Source: Deltaproteobacteria bacterium (GTDB lineage Bacteria > Myxococcota_A > Polyangia > DRWM01 > JAAZOP01). From it: 44,067 bases of DNA. The notes under the pieces were generated by a model. That model did no database searches and was not told the DNA's origin. It was given only the letters and a program-made list of their open reading frames with translations. The first letter of the stretch is position 1; each line of letters starts with the position of its first letter. The position numbers and the translations under genes were made by a program. The stretch covers positions 1 through 44,067 of the forward strand of contig JACRCX010000111.1 in assembly GCA_016218815.1 (NCBI GenBank), given 5' to 3'. Positions 1 to 7,157 of this stretch are shown here, one piece after another.

Positions 1-810
1 CTTGAGCTGGGCGGCGGTGAAGACGGGGCCGTCCTTGCAGACGTAGACGGGGCCGATGTTGCAGCGGCCGCACTTGCCGATGCCGCACTTCATGCGGTTC
101 TCGAGCGTGGTGAAGATGCGGTCGTCGGGGAAGCCCAGCTTGGCGAGCACGGGGAGGGTGAACTTGATCATGATCGGGGGGCCGCAGACGACGGCGTAGG
201 CGTCCGCGGCCTTGGGGGCCGCCTTCTCCACGATCGTCGGGACGAAGCCGATCTGGCCTTTCCAGTCCTTCGTCTCGCCGCCGGGATCGACGGTCTGCCA
301 AAACTTGATGTCGGTGCGCTTGGACCACTCGTCCAGCTCGCGCTTGTAGACGAGGTCGCCGACGCTGCGGGCGCCGTAGACGATGGTCACGTCCTTGAAC
401 CTGTCGCGCAGGTCGAGCGCGTTCCAGATCACGCAGCGCACAGGGGCCAGGCCGATGCCGCCGGCGATGAAGACGATGCTCTTGCCGGCCCACTTGTCGA
501 GCGGGAAGGCGTTGCCGTACGGGCCGCGAAAGCCCATCGTGTCGCCGACGCCGAGCTGCCGCATCGCCGTCGTGACCTTGCCCACCTTCTTGAAGCTGCA
601 CTCGAGGTAGCCCTTGCGCGTGGGCGACGAGGCGATGCAGAAGGTGCACTCGCCCGAGCCGAACACGGAGTACTCGCCGAACTGGCCGGCCTGGAACGCG
701 AAGCTCTCGGCCGCCTTCGGATCCTGGAAGCTCAGCTTCAAGGTCCGGGTGTCGATGGTCTCGTCGACCACCTCGTCGACGCGCATCAGGTGCGGCTGGT
801 AGACGTTCAT
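1..810 (-). CDS. FAD/NAD(P)-binding oxidoreductase, gamma-type subunit (3' end off window)
   Basis: Flavin- and pyridine-nucleotide-binding subunit of the ferredoxin-NADP reductase fold. It resembles the gamma subunit of sulfhydrogenases, AsrB and FlxA, and probably exchanges electrons between NAD(P)H and the iron-sulfur chain of the complex encoded upstream. The FAD-binding part holds FQAGQFGEYSVFG and ECTFCIASSPT. The nucleotide-binding motif AGGIGLAP starts near residue 100. The C-terminal part has the cysteine cluster MKCGIGKCGRCNIGPVYVCKDGP, split here as CGIGKCGRC plus a later VC, typical of a [2Fe-2S] site. ATG at 810 overlaps the upstream stop by four bases (ATGA), so it is translationally coupled and last of the seven visible operon genes. 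The reading frame is open at position 1, so the C-terminus is missing. Hydrogenase small and large subunits could follow outside the window; that is inference. Confidence 0.9.
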   Translation of the reverse strand, partial: MNVYQPHLMRVDEVVDETIDTRTLKLSFQDPKAAESFAFQAGQFGEYSVFGSGECTFCIASSPTRKGYLECSFKKVGKVTTAMRQLGVGDTMGFRGPYGNAFPLDKWAGKSIVFIAGGIGLAPVRCVIWNALDLRDRFKDVTIVYGARSVGDLVYKRELDEWSKRTDIKFWQTVDPGGETKDWKGQIGFVPTIVEKAAPKAADAYAVVCGPPIMIKFTLPVLAKLGFPDDRIFTTLENRMKCGIGKCGRCNIGPVYVCKDGPVFTAAQLK

Positions 811-1982
811 CGGGCACCTCCCGGCGGCGGAATGAGCGCCCCGGCGGCGGGCCCGGGCGCGGGCGCGGGCGCGGGCGCTGAGGCCGCGAGCTTCTCCAGC
901 GCTCCGAGCAGCTCGGGCAGGTCCATCCCGCCCGGGCAGGCGCGGGCGCAGCGGCCGCACCCGGTGCAGAGCAGCTCGCCGAAGCGCTCGGGGTAGATGC
1001 GGAACTTGTGGTTGAGCCGCTGTCGGATCCGCGCGTTCTGGTCGGGGCGCGGGTTGTGGCCCGAGGCGTGGAGGGTGAAGACAGGGGTCTGGCAGGTGTC
1101 CCAGTTCCGCCGCCGCGCGCCCTCGTACAACCCCTCGGGCTCGTCGACGATGTCGAAGCAGTGGCAGGTCGGGCAGACTGCGGCGCAAGCACCGCAGCCG
1201 TGGCACCGCAGCGCGATCCCCTTCCACATCGGGTGCTCGAAGTTCGCCTGCAGCCAGCCGCGGATCTTCTCCGGCGTGGCCTGCAGGTTCTTCGCCACCC
1301 GTTCCCGCGCAGCCGCCCGGATCACGTTCGCGCTCCCGGTGTCCCGGCCCGCGCCGAAACGCGCGGCGTGGCCGTCGACGAGGGCCCGACCCTTCGGCGT
1401 CAGGACCTGGACCTCGTACCCTTCCCCGTTCGCCGCGAGCAGGAGGTCGGCGCCCCTCACGGCGTCGGGGCGGAGGCCGACGGCGGTACAGAAGCACGAG
1501 CCGTCCTGTCCGTTGCAGGCGAGGGCGACGATCGTCGTCGCCTCGCGCCGGCCGAACCAGGGGTCGTCGCGGTAGTCCCAGCCCATCACCTTGTCGAGAG
1601 CCTGGACCGCCGCGGCGTCGCACGGGAACGCTCCCAGGATCACCGTGGCGACGTGCGCTGCGGGCGTTTCGAGCAGTTGCAGCGCCTCTCCCTCCCTTCG
1701 CCACCGGAACAGCTCCTCGGTGGGCGGGAGGAAGAACTCCTTGAGCGAGCGGCGGGGTAGCGCGGCACCGAGCTTCGCCTCGGCGAAGCTCGCCAGCCGT
1801 CGATACTCCGTCTCACCCTTGCCGGCGTCGACCGGCGCGACGACGCGCGTTCCGGCGCCGAGCAGCTCGGCGACAAGCTTCTCCAGGTCGCCACGCGCCA
1901 GGAATCTGGTCGTTCCTCCCACTCCCTCCCCCAATCTGTGTTCATCTGTGGCCATCTGTGGCTTCTCTTTTCCCACGCTCAT
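807..1982 (-). CDS. 4Fe-4S dicluster protein, sulfhydrogenase-beta / AsrA / FlxB-like
   Basis: Iron-sulfur electron-transfer subunit of the beta type found in sulfhydrogenases, anaerobic sulfite reductase (AsrA) and Flx complexes. The N-terminal 220 residues form the family-specific domain (GTRVVAPVDAGK near residue 45, CNGQDGSCFCTAVG in the middle). The C-terminal third carries two cluster motifs, CHGCGACAAVCPTCHC and CTGCGRCARACPGG, each suited to a [4Fe-4S] centre. An Ala/Pro-rich tail ends the protein (391 aa). ATG at 1982 overlaps the preceding stop by four bases, which favours this start. The first twenty codons, however, are built from a short tandem repeat (CCACAGATGG units, 1929-1967) that also occurs in intergenic DNA of the window. 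The original N-terminus may therefore begin further in, near GTTRFLARGDLEKL, or the repeat has been inserted into the coding start. Confidence 0.88.
   Translation of the reverse strand: MSVGKEKPQMATDEHRLGEGVGGTTRFLARGDLEKLVAELLGAGTRVVAPVDAGKGETEYRRLASFAEAKLGAALPRRSLKEFFLPPTEELFRWRREGEALQLLETPAAHVATVILGAFPCDAAAVQALDKVMGWDYRDDPWFGRREATTIVALACNGQDGSCFCTAVGLRPDAVRGADLLLAANGEGYEVQVLTPKGRALVDGHAARFGAGRDTGSANVIRAAARERVAKNLQATPEKIRGWLQANFEHPMWKGIALRCHGCGACAAVCPTCHCFDIVDEPEGLYEGARRRNWDTCQTPVFTLHASGHNPRPDQNARIRQRLNHKFRIYPERFGELLCTGCGRCARACPGGMDLPELLGALEKLAASAPAPAPAPGPAAGALIPPPGGAR
1929..1967 (-). repeat. 10-bp tandem repeat (CCACAGATGG type) inside the start of the beta gene
   Basis: Read on the minus strand, the segment has three consecutive 10-bp units: CCACAGATGG, CCACAGATGA, ACACAGATT. 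It is preceded by AGAAG. The same plan, with C for A in CACMGATGG, the same final GATT and the same AGAAR lead, occurs on the plus strand at 7022-7055. A single unit stands at 9991-10005. Here the repeat is translated as KPQMATDEHR near the N-terminus of the beta subunit. Confidence 0.7.
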
Positions 1983-2854
1983 CGGATGAACTCCTGCCCG
2001 TCTTCGGGCTTCCAGGCGCCGATCGGGGCGGGCACCTGGGGATCATCGGTGGTCCGGTAGCCGAAGCGGCGCTCCACCACGGCGGCGACCTTGCGGCCGA
2101 TCAGGTTGAGCGGAATGCCGGCCGGGCAGGCGCGCTCGCACTCGCCGCAGTCGACGCAGCGCCCGGCGAGGTGCAGGGCGCGGGTGGCGTGCCAGGCGAG
2201 GTTGGCGCGCGGGTGCGGGGAGCTTTCGATCCAGGGCGGGTCGGTCTTGTCGGCGAGGCAGCGCTCGCAGACGCAGAGCGGGCAGACCTGGCGGCAGGCA
2301 TTGCAGCGGACGCAGCGCGACAGCTCCTCGCGCCAGAAGGCGAAGCGAGCGGCGTGGTCCAGCGCCTCCAGCTCGGCGATGCGCGCAGCCCGGCGCCCGC
2401 CGCGCGACGGCAGCGAGGGCGGCAGCTCGCCCAGGACGTGGTCGCAACGCGCGGGATCGCGGACTTCGCAGCCGACGCAGCGGTCGGCCAGGTTGTCGGC
2501 GGTGAGCGGTCCGACGCCGGTCGGCGTGTCGTGGACGCCGCCGCAGCGGATTCCGATGAGCACGACGTCCTCGCGCCTGAGCTGCGTCTCGCGCAGCAGG
2601 CCGGCGACGGCGCGCACGTCGCAGCCCTTGACGGCGACGGCGATGCGGCCGAAGCCGCGCAGGTGGGGCCGGCGGGGCGAGAGGTACGCGGCGAGGTTGT
2701 GCACGCAGCGGTTGTCGGAAATGAGCTTCCCGGCGTCCTTGGGATCGGTGACGAACGAAGGCCGGGCGCCGCGCGGGCCGGCCTCCCAGCCGATCACGAG
2801 GCCGACGGTCTTCTCCGTGAGAAGCTTTGCGGCGAGGTCTTGCAGGTCCCTCAT
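1979..2854 (-). CDS. FrhB/FlxC-like iron-sulfur protein with two ferredoxin-type motifs
   Basis: Protein of 291 aa. Its N-terminal half resembles the coenzyme-F420 hydrogenase/dehydrogenase beta-subunit family: VGLVIGWEAG near residue 17, IAVAVKGCDVRAV near 90, VVLIGIRCGG near 115, and a lone CVGCEV site. The C-terminal half carries CVRCNACRQVCPLC, an extra CERC, and CVDCGECERACPAG, which suggest two [4Fe-4S] clusters. It most likely relays electrons between the MvhD-like protein and the beta/gamma pair, the place held by FlxC or FlxB in Flx complexes. ATG at 2854 overlaps the mvhD stop (ATGA) and the stop overlaps the beta-gene start, so it is coupled on both sides. Binding of F420 or flavin is not demonstrable from the sequence. 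Confidence 0.82.
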   Translation of the reverse strand: MRDLQDLAAKLLTEKTVGLVIGWEAGPRGARPSFVTDPKDAGKLISDNRCVHNLAAYLSPRRPHLRGFGRIAVAVKGCDVRAVAGLLRETQLRREDVVLIGIRCGGVHDTPTGVGPLTADNLADRCVGCEVRDPARCDHVLGELPPSLPSRGGRRAARIAELEALDHAARFAFWREELSRCVRCNACRQVCPLCVCERCLADKTDPPWIESSPHPRANLAWHATRALHLAGRCVDCGECERACPAGIPLNLIGRKVAAVVERRFGYRTTDDPQVPAPIGAWKPEDGQEFIR

Positions 2855-3315
2855 GGCGTCCTCCCGGCCAGGCCGTGGTAGGCGGAAAAGGGCCCCATCC
2901 GGCGGATGCGCTCGGTCGTGTCGTTGACCACCTCCGACCACTTCTTTCCTTCCGAGGCCGAGACCCAGGAGAAGGTGATGCGGTCGGGGTCGATGCCCAG
3001 GAAATCGATCAGGTCGCGGAAGACGGCGAACCGCCTTCGCGCGTGGAAGTTGCCGGCCGTGTAGTGGCAGTCGTTGGGATGGCAGCCGCTGACGATCACG
3101 CCGTCCGCTCCGCGCTCGAACGCCTTCAGGATGAACAGCGTGTCGATGCGTCCGGTGCAGGGGAGGCGGATGATGCGTACGTTGGGCGCCATCGGGATGC
3201 GGCTGGTGCCGGCGAGGTCGGCGCCGGTGTAGGTGCACCAGTTGCAGACGAAGGCCTGGATGCGGGGCTCGAAAGTCCCCGCGGTCGCGTCGATGCCGGT
3301 TGTTGCTTCGCTCAT
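2851..3315 (-). CDS. mvhD: MvhD/FlxD-type hydrogenase delta subunit
   Basis: Small (154 aa) iron-sulfur protein of the methyl-viologen-reducing hydrogenase delta family, which passes electrons directly to HdrA. The cysteines lie in CNWCTYTGADLAG, LPCTGRIDTLFILKAF and SGCHPNDCHYTAGN, the spaced Cys set of the family. Length is normal. The ATG at 3315 lies nine bases after the hdrA stop, with AGGGG just upstream as a possible ribosome site. Position directly after hdrA is the classic arrangement of hdrA-mvhD and hdrABC-flx loci and supports a physical HdrA contact. The protein ends in an ATGA overlap with the following gene. Confidence 0.92.
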   Translation of the reverse strand: MSEATTGIDATAGTFEPRIQAFVCNWCTYTGADLAGTSRIPMAPNVRIIRLPCTGRIDTLFILKAFERGADGVIVSGCHPNDCHYTAGNFHARRRFAVFRDLIDFLGIDPDRITFSWVSASEGKKWSEVVNDTTERIRRMGPFSAYHGLAGRTP

Positions 3316-3324
3316 GACATGCCC

Positions 3325-5343
3325 CTAGAACGCGTTGATGGCGGCGTAGATCTGCGGGTCGGTGAACCCCTCGAGCTCGACGCTCTTCCCGGGGCAGGTG
3401 GCCTGGCAGGTGCCGCAGCCCTGGCACACACCCCGGTTCACCGACGCCACGACCTTGATGAGGTTGCCCTTCTTGTCCCGGATTTCCTTGCGCTCGACCG
3501 CGCCGTAGGCGCAGACGCGCAGGCAGTGGAAACAGCCGGCGCAGGTCGCCTCGTCGACCCGCGCCACGATCGGCTCGCGCTCCAGCTCGGCGTTGGAGAA
3601 CAGCCCGAGGACCTTGGAGGCGGCGGCCGAGGCCATGGCGACGGAGTCCGGGATGTCGCGCGGGGCCTGGCAGGCGCCGGCGACGAAGATGCCCGCCGTG
3701 TTCGTCTCGACCGGGCGCAGCTTCGGGTGCGCCTCGTTGATGAAGCCGTGGCGGTCGTAGGAGACCGAGAGCTTCTGCGCCAGGGTCTCGATCCCCGGTT
3801 GCGAGCGCATGGCGGTGGCGAGCACGACCAGGTCGGCGTCGATCGTCACCGGCTCGCCGGAGAGCGTGTCGAAGCCCTGCACGCGGACCACGTCGCCGTC
3901 GCGCTCGAGCCGCGATACGCGCCCGCGGATGTACTCGGCGCCGTCCTCCTCGATCGCGCGCCGCACGAACTCCTCGTAGCCCTTCCCGCCCGCGCGGACG
4001 TCCATGTAGAAGACGACCGCGCGCCCGTCGTGCACCTTGTGGCGGTAGAGCATGGTGTGCTTGGCGACGTACATGCAGCAGATCTTCGAGCAGTACTCGA
4101 TGCCCTTGGCCGGGTCGCGCGAGCCGACGCACTGGAGGAAGACGATGGTCCGGGGCTCCTTGCCGTCCGAGGGACGCTGGAGCTTGCCCGCCGTGGGGCC
4201 GGAGGCCGACGCCAGGCGCTCGAACTGGAGCCCGTCGATCACGTCCGGGATCTTGCCGTAGCCGTACTCGCCATAGCCCTTGAGGCCGTCGGCCTCGTGG
4301 TCGCGGCCGATCTCGTAGAGCTGGAAGCCGGTGGCGACGACGACGGCGCCGACCTTCTCCGTGACGAACTTGTCCTCCAGGTCGAAGGTGATCGCGCCGC
4401 GCCCGCAGACCTCGAGGCACTTGCCGCAGGCGAGCTTCTTGAGGCCCTTGACGATGCCCTTCCAGCGCGCGCAGTGCCTGGCGTCGATGACGGGGATGTT
4501 GGGCACGGCCTGGGGGAAGGGCACGTAGATCGCGCTGCGCTTGCCCAGCCCCGCGTCGAACTCGGACGGGATCTTCTTCTGCGGGCAGGACGCCTGGCAC
4601 TGCCCGCAGCCGTTGCACTTGGTCTCGTCGAGTCCCCGCGCCTTGCGGCGGATCTTGACGGTGAAGTTGCCGATGTACCCCTCGACCGCCTCGACCTCGC
4701 TGTACGCCAGCAGCTTGATCCGCGGATGCTGGTAGACCTCGACCATCCGCGGCGTGAGGATGCACTGGGAGCAGTCGAGGGTCGGGAAGGTCTCGGAGAG
4801 CTGGCTCATGTGGCCGCCGATCGAGGGGCCCTTCTCGACGAGGACGACCTCGCGGCCGCCGTCGGCGATGTCGAGCGCGGCCTGGATGCCGGCGATGCCG
4901 CCGCCGATCACGAGCGCCCGGCGTTCGACCGGGATGCGGATCGGCTCGAGCGGCGCGTTGCGCTTCAGCTTCTCGACGATGGAGCGGGTGATGTCGATCG
5001 CCTTGGCGGTGGCGGCGGGACGGTTTTCGTGGATCCACGAGCAGTGCTCGCGGATATTGGCCATCTCGCACAGGAAGGGGTTGACCCCCGCGCCGGCGGT
5101 GGCGCGCCGGAAGGTTTTTTCGTGCATGTGCGGCGAGCAGGCGGCGACGACGACGCCGTCGAGCTTCTTCTCCGCGACGGCCTGCTTGATCAGCGCCTGG
5201 CCGGGGTCGGAGCACATGTATTTGTAGTCGATGGCGTGGGCAACGCCGGGGAGCGTCCCCGACGCGCGCGCGACCTCGGCCGCGTCGACGGTGCGGCCGA
5301 GGTTCTCCCCGCAGTGGCAGACGAAGACGCCGATGCGCGACAT
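3325..5343 (-). CDS. hdrA: Heterodisulfide reductase-like iron-sulfur/flavin subunit A
   Basis: HdrA, the FAD-containing electron-bifurcating subunit of the HdrABC complex (672 aa, normal size). The N-terminus has the family signature GVFVCHCGENLGR. The dinucleotide-binding fold begins at ALVIGGGIAGIQAAL near residue 150. The central inserted ferredoxin part has CSQCILTPRM, CNGCGQCQASCPQKKIP and ACGKCLEVCGRGAITF. A second flavoprotein segment includes VFLQCVGSRD and YCSKICC. The C-terminal two-cluster ferredoxin domain carries CAGCFHCLRVCAYG and CQGCGTCQATCPGKS. The start ATG shares one base with the hdrB stop (TGATG), so translation is coupled. In known systems HdrA splits electron pairs between ferredoxin and a disulfide or other acceptor; the acceptor here is unknown, because this organism is not obviously a methanogen. 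Confidence 0.95.
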   Translation of the reverse strand: MSRIGVFVCHCGENLGRTVDAAEVARASGTLPGVAHAIDYKYMCSDPGQALIKQAVAEKKLDGVVVAACSPHMHEKTFRRATAGAGVNPFLCEMANIREHCSWIHENRPAATAKAIDITRSIVEKLKRNAPLEPIRIPVERRALVIGGGIAGIQAALDIADGGREVVLVEKGPSIGGHMSQLSETFPTLDCSQCILTPRMVEVYQHPRIKLLAYSEVEAVEGYIGNFTVKIRRKARGLDETKCNGCGQCQASCPQKKIPSEFDAGLGKRSAIYVPFPQAVPNIPVIDARHCARWKGIVKGLKKLACGKCLEVCGRGAITFDLEDKFVTEKVGAVVVATGFQLYEIGRDHEADGLKGYGEYGYGKIPDVIDGLQFERLASASGPTAGKLQRPSDGKEPRTIVFLQCVGSRDPAKGIEYCSKICCMYVAKHTMLYRHKVHDGRAVVFYMDVRAGGKGYEEFVRRAIEEDGAEYIRGRVSRLERDGDVVRVQGFDTLSGEPVTIDADLVVLATAMRSQPGIETLAQKLSVSYDRHGFINEAHPKLRPVETNTAGIFVAGACQAPRDIPDSVAMASAAASKVLGLFSNAELEREPIVARVDEATCAGCFHCLRVCAYGAVERKEIRDKKGNLIKVVASVNRGVCQGCGTCQATCPGKSVELEGFTDPQIYAAINAF

Positions 5344-6254
5344 CACGCCACCTCCTGCTTCGTCTCGGCCGGCTTTTCCGCCGGCGCGGGCGGCGCCGTG
5401 ACCTTGGCGACAAACGAGCCGGTGCCGACGAAGTGGCGCCCGAGGCCCAGGGCCTGCGGGTCCAGGCCGAGTCCGAGTCCGACGACCTGGGAGAGGAAGA
5501 GGATCGGGAGGCCGAGGGGCTCGGGCAGCGTCCTGGACATCGCCTTCTGGCGCAGGTCGAGGTTGGAGTGGCACATCGGGCACCCGACGGCGATCGCTTC
5601 GGCGCCGGCCTTCTTGGCGTCCTCGAGGATCGCGCGGCCGAGGCGGATGACGGAGCCGGTGCGGGAGAGCGAGAAGCCGGCGCCGCAGCAATCGACCTTG
5701 CGCCGCCACTCGACCGGCGTCCCGCCGGCGGCGGCGATCACGGCTTCCATCGAGGACGGCTGTTCGGCGTCGTCGAAGCCGCTGACCTCGGTCGGGCGCA
5801 CGAGGAGGCAGCCGTAGTAGGCGGCGACGCGGGCGCCGCCGAGCGGCCGTTTTGCCTGCTCGCGGATCTTCGGGGCGAGGTCGCGGAGCAATTCGGCGAT
5901 GCTCACGACCTTGACGGCGTTGGTGAACGGCCGCTCGAGGATCGCGGCGACGCGCTCCAGCAGCGCCTTGTCCTTCGCCAATTCGTGGCGGGCCGAGGCC
6001 AAGCGCGCGTAGCAGGCGGCGCAGGGGGCGAGAACGGTGTCGAAGCCCTGCCGCTCGGCCAGCGCCAGGGTGCGGGCCGGGAGGGCGACGGAGAGCAGGT
6101 GGTTGGTGGCGTGGGCGGAGGTGGCGCCGCAGCAGGCCCAGTCGTCGATTTCGGCCAGCTCGACGTCGAGCGGCGCGGCGATGGCGCGGAGGCTCTCCTC
6201 GCACTCGCGGGCGGTGGCGTGGAGCGAACAGCCGGGGAAGTAGCCGAGCTTCAC
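5343..6254 (-). CDS. hdrB: Heterodisulfide reductase-like subunit B (two CCG domains)
   Basis: HdrB homolog, 303 aa, holding the active-site non-cubane clusters that reduce the disulfide. Two CCG domains are visible. The first has YFPGCSLH at the N-terminus, DDWACCGATSAHATN near residue 45 and PCAACYAR near 80. The second has YYGCLLVRP, VDCCGAGFSLS and VGCPMCHSNLDLR. The C-terminal 30 residues are Ala/Pro/Lys-rich. The start is GTG at 6254, inside a four-base GTGA overlap with the hdrC stop; KLGYFPGC follows at once, as in other HdrB proteins. All family cysteines are present, so catalytic function is expected. The physiological disulfide is unknown. Confidence 0.94.
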   Translation of the reverse strand: MKLGYFPGCSLHATARECEESLRAIAAPLDVELAEIDDWACCGATSAHATNHLLSVALPARTLALAERQGFDTVLAPCAACYARLASARHELAKDKALLERVAAILERPFTNAVKVVSIAELLRDLAPKIREQAKRPLGGARVAAYYGCLLVRPTEVSGFDDAEQPSSMEAVIAAAGGTPVEWRRKVDCCGAGFSLSRTGSVIRLGRAILEDAKKAGAEAIAVGCPMCHSNLDLRQKAMSRTLPEPLGLPILFLSQVVGLGLGLDPQALGLGRHFVGTGSFVAKVTAPPAPAEKPAETKQEVA

Positions 6255-6820
6255 GGCCGCACCTCCTTTCCTGCCGCGGCGGCGCAGGCGTCGAAGATGC
6301 GGCGCACGTCGCCCACGCCGGCGATGTTGCGGGGGGAGAGGGCGAGCTTGCCGCGCTTCATGGTGGCGGGCATCTTGCCGACGTCGGCGAAGAGCTTGCC
6401 GCTGCGCAGCTTGAAGCCGGCGATCATGCCGAACTCGAAGATGCGGCCGTGGCGGCGGATCTGCTTCAAGAACGACTCGTGGAGGGCGCGGATCGCGCGC
6501 GGTGGGGCGCCCTCCCCGCTTTCCAGCGCCAGCTCGCGCAGCGCGTCGATAATCCGCGCCGGGCCGACCTCGTTGGGGCAGCGGGCGGAGCAGGTCTCGC
6601 AGGTGAGGCAGAGCCAGATCGAGTCGTCGGCGAAGAGCCGATCCCTCCGGCCTCTCTGGACGAGCCGCAGGATGTCGTGCGGCCGCAGTCGGGTTTCCTC
6701 GGCCATCGGGCATCCGGCCGAGCATTTGCCGCACTGGTAGCATTTGGCGGGGTTGAGCCCCGTCCGCCGCCGAATCTCGGCGGCGAGCGTACTCCGTCGT
6801 GTGGACGCAGGTCCGGCCAT
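6251..6820 (-). CDS. hdrC: Heterodisulfide reductase-like subunit C
   Basis: HdrC homolog, 189 aa, carrying two [4Fe-4S] clusters that connect HdrA and HdrB. Motifs are CYQCGKCSAGCPMA near residue 26 and CLTCETCSARCPNEVG near 66, then the helical C-terminus with GMIAGFKLRSGKL. ATG at 6820 has GGAGG upstream with a five-base gap, which decides the start against longer in-frame extensions. It is the first gene of the operon, with its promoter presumably in the 337-base gap shared with the divergent MFS gene. The stop overlaps the hdrB GTG. Confidence 0.93.
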   Translation of the reverse strand: MAGPASTRRSTLAAEIRRRTGLNPAKCYQCGKCSAGCPMAEETRLRPHDILRLVQRGRRDRLFADDSIWLCLTCETCSARCPNEVGPARIIDALRELALESGEGAPPRAIRALHESFLKQIRRHGRIFEFGMIAGFKLRSGKLFADVGKMPATMKRGKLALSPRNIAGVGDVRRIFDACAAAAGKEVRP

Positions 6821-6961
6821 GGGAACCTCCACTCCTTGTCGTCGTGGCGGGTGCCCCTGGGAAGGGCATGAGGGCGGGAAGCGATCCGCCGCCGCGACGT
6901 CCACCCCCGTGGAACCCCCGATTCGGCGTAGCACGGGGTCCAGGGGGTGGCAAGAGGGAGA

Positions 6962-6996
6962 GCGAGCGGCCGAGCGGTCGAGCGGTCGAGCGGCGC
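6962..6996 (+). repeat. 8-bp tandem repeat, GAGCGGTC type
   Basis: Four successive units of about 8 bp (GCGAGCGG, CCGAGCGG, TCGAGCGG, TCGAGCGG, then CGC) stand in the gap upstream of hdrC. They are separate in sequence from the neighbouring 10-bp repeat. No coding frame uses them. Confidence 0.7.
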
Positions 6997-7021
6997 AGGG
7001 ACCGACGTCCGCTCGGGAGCA

Positions 7022-7055
7022 AGAAACCACCGATGGACACCGATGGACACCGATT
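7022..7055 (+). repeat. 10-bp tandem repeat (CACCGATGGA type)
   Basis: Two exact CGATGGACAC units (7031-7050) flanked by AGAAACCAC before and CGATT after. Architecture, lead sequence and terminal GATT match the minus-strand copy at 1929-1967, with C replacing A in the core. Confidence 0.8.
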
Positions 7056-7157
7056 CCCGGGAGACGGAGAGCCGGAAACGGTGCGTCACGCTGTCGACCA
7101 CCCACCTGTACTAGACTGCGTGGGTCCGGGGAGGGGAGGCGGGGAAGGCGGAACTCG

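Larger units (their letters stand above)
6821..7157. other. Divergent intergenic gap between the hdr operon and the MFS gene
   Basis: No convincing gene is seen in this 337-base gap. It must hold the promoters for the minus-strand redox operon and the plus-strand transporter, but I could not pick unambiguous -35/-10 boxes. Two short tandem repeat clusters (6962-6996 and 7022-7055) occupy the middle. Confidence 0.6.

Noticed and set aside
2827..5817. Plus-strand open frame of nearly 1000 codons opposite hdrA
   Set aside because: It is the antisense of well-supported redox genes, with Asp/Ala/Arg/Gly-biased composition and no family motif; high GC makes long antisense frames common.
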